5,902 nt of DNA from an uncultured Pseudomonadales bacterium (lineage in GTDB: Bacteria > Pseudomonadota > Gammaproteobacteria > Pseudomonadales > Porticoccaceae): the NCBI GenBank assembly GCA_905478725.1, contig CAJQJT010000149.1, positions 1-5,902 of the forward strand, read 5' to 3'. The notes beneath the pieces are model-generated. The model saw only the letters and a list, made by a program, of their open reading frames with translations. It searched no databases and had not been told where the DNA came from. The translations under genes were made by a program, and so were the position numbers. Positions 5,526 to 5,902 of this stretch are shown in pieces (position 1 is the first letter of the stretch; every line of letters starts with the position of its first letter).

Positions 5526-5548
5526 GAAAGTATGAAAGTATGAAAGTT
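5526..5548 (+). repeat. 8-bp tandem repeat spanning the RIO start codon
   Basis: GAAAGTAT occurs twice in direct succession (5526-5533, 5534-5541), followed by a partial third copy, GAAAGTT (5542-5548). Each junction between copies makes an ATG. The first (5532) reads ATG-AAA-GTA-TGA, and its stop overlaps the true start at 5540 as ATGA. Confidence 0.85.
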
Positions 5549-5902
5549 CCGAAACGCATTCAGCCGCTAATCGACGATGGTATTGTCGATGAAGTTATTC
5601 GCCCATTGATGAGCGGCAAAGAAGCCGCTGTTTTTGTGGTGCGCTGCGGCTCGGAAATACGCTGTGCCAAGGTCTATAAAGAAGCCAGCAAGCGCAGCTT
5701 TAAACAGGCTGTCACCTATCAAGAAGGCCGCAAGGTCCGCAACAGTCGCCGCCAACGCGCCATGGAAAAAGGCTCAAGATTTGGCCGCAAGCAGCAAGAA
5801 GAAACCTGGCAGAACGCCGAAGTCGACGCCCTCTACAAACTCGCCGCCGCCAATGTGCGTGTACCCGTACCCTACGGCTGCTTTGACGGCGTCTTGCTCA
5901 TG
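5540..5902 (+). CDS. RIO1-like serine/threonine protein kinase, 3' end outside the window
   Basis: An open frame of 121 codons starts at ATG 5540 and continues past the right edge. It opens with KRIQPLIDDGIVDEVIRPLM, then the nucleotide-binding segment SGKEAAVFVVRCG (25-37) and the ATP-contacting lysine Lys44 (CAKVYK). A basic segment follows (QEGRKVRNSRRQRAMEKG, 61-78), then ETWQNAEVDALYKLAAANVRV and the hinge-side VPVPYGCFDGVLLM. This pattern is that of bacterial RIO1-type kinases, which are usually near 280 residues. The catalytic loop and metal-binding Asp lie beyond the window, so activity cannot be judged. Bacterial substrates are not known; archaeal and eukaryotic relatives act in small-subunit ribosome maturation. 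No strong Shine-Dalgarno is at proper distance: AAGGG (5515-5519) is 20 bases from this ATG but 12 from the mini-ORF ATG at 5532. In-frame upstream codons offer no better start. Confidence 0.92.
   Translation, partial: MKVPKRIQPLIDDGIVDEVIRPLMSGKEAAVFVVRCGSEIRCAKVYKEASKRSFKQAVTYQEGRKVRNSRRQRAMEKGSRFGRKQQEETWQNAEVDALYKLAAANVRVPVPYGCFDGVLLM

Noticed and set aside
5567..5755. 62-codon minus-strand open frame
   Set aside because: It is antisense to the conserved N-terminal part of the RIO kinase.
1..5902. Defence, toxin-antitoxin, CRISPR, phage or transposon system
   Set aside because: All coding space is taken up by housekeeping or envelope genes, and no spaced repeats, integrase, transposase or small paired genes were found on either strand.

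Overview
The window looks like chromosomal DNA of a free-living gammaproteobacterium, probably an aquatic or marine lineage of the Cellvibrionales/SAR92 kind. This rests on the close EttA, MenI/YdiI-like, AmtB, DUF4404 and RIO1-like proteins, on sigma-54/NtrC-type control of amt, and on overall base composition. The species cannot be named from the sequence. Genes are compact and mostly housekeeping. There is no tRNA, rRNA, CRISPR array, transposase or phage gene.

Layout. Positions 1-1050 (+) hold the C-terminal two thirds of ettA, an ABC-F ribosome factor. Its stop codon is part of the ribosome binding site of a hotdog-fold thioesterase (1060-1491, +). A perfect 11-bp hairpin then separates this pair from a convergent gene of unknown function for a six-helix membrane protein (1547-2413, -). 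Positions 2414-2708 contain no gene but carry two REP-like intergenic repeats in inverted orientation. Next come two minus-strand genes, probably co-transcribed: a DUF4404 protein (3398-3721) followed by a SPOR-domain lipoprotein (2709-3335). A divergent 260-bp control region (3722-3981) leads into amt (3982-5292, +), which ends at a strong intrinsic terminator (5390-5419). A RIO-family protein kinase gene starts at 5540 and runs off the right edge.

How the parts work together. The best regulatory signal is upstream of amt: a sigma-54 promoter with exact -24/-12 spacing (3843-3859). Two NtrC-type dyads, both of the form GCAY-N7-GTGC, bracket it at about -48 and +45. This predicts nitrogen-limitation control of ammonium uptake. 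The upstream dyad also lies over the predicted -35 region of the divergent DUF4404/SPOR unit, so nitrogen status might affect that unit too; this is inference.

I found no convincing undescribed multi-gene system. The items most worth a second look are the unusual placement of the NtrC-like sites around amt, an 8-bp tandem duplication of the RIO start-codon region that creates a three-codon mini-ORF, the paired REP-like repeats (one flanked by 8-bp direct repeats), and the two uncharacterised envelope proteins.
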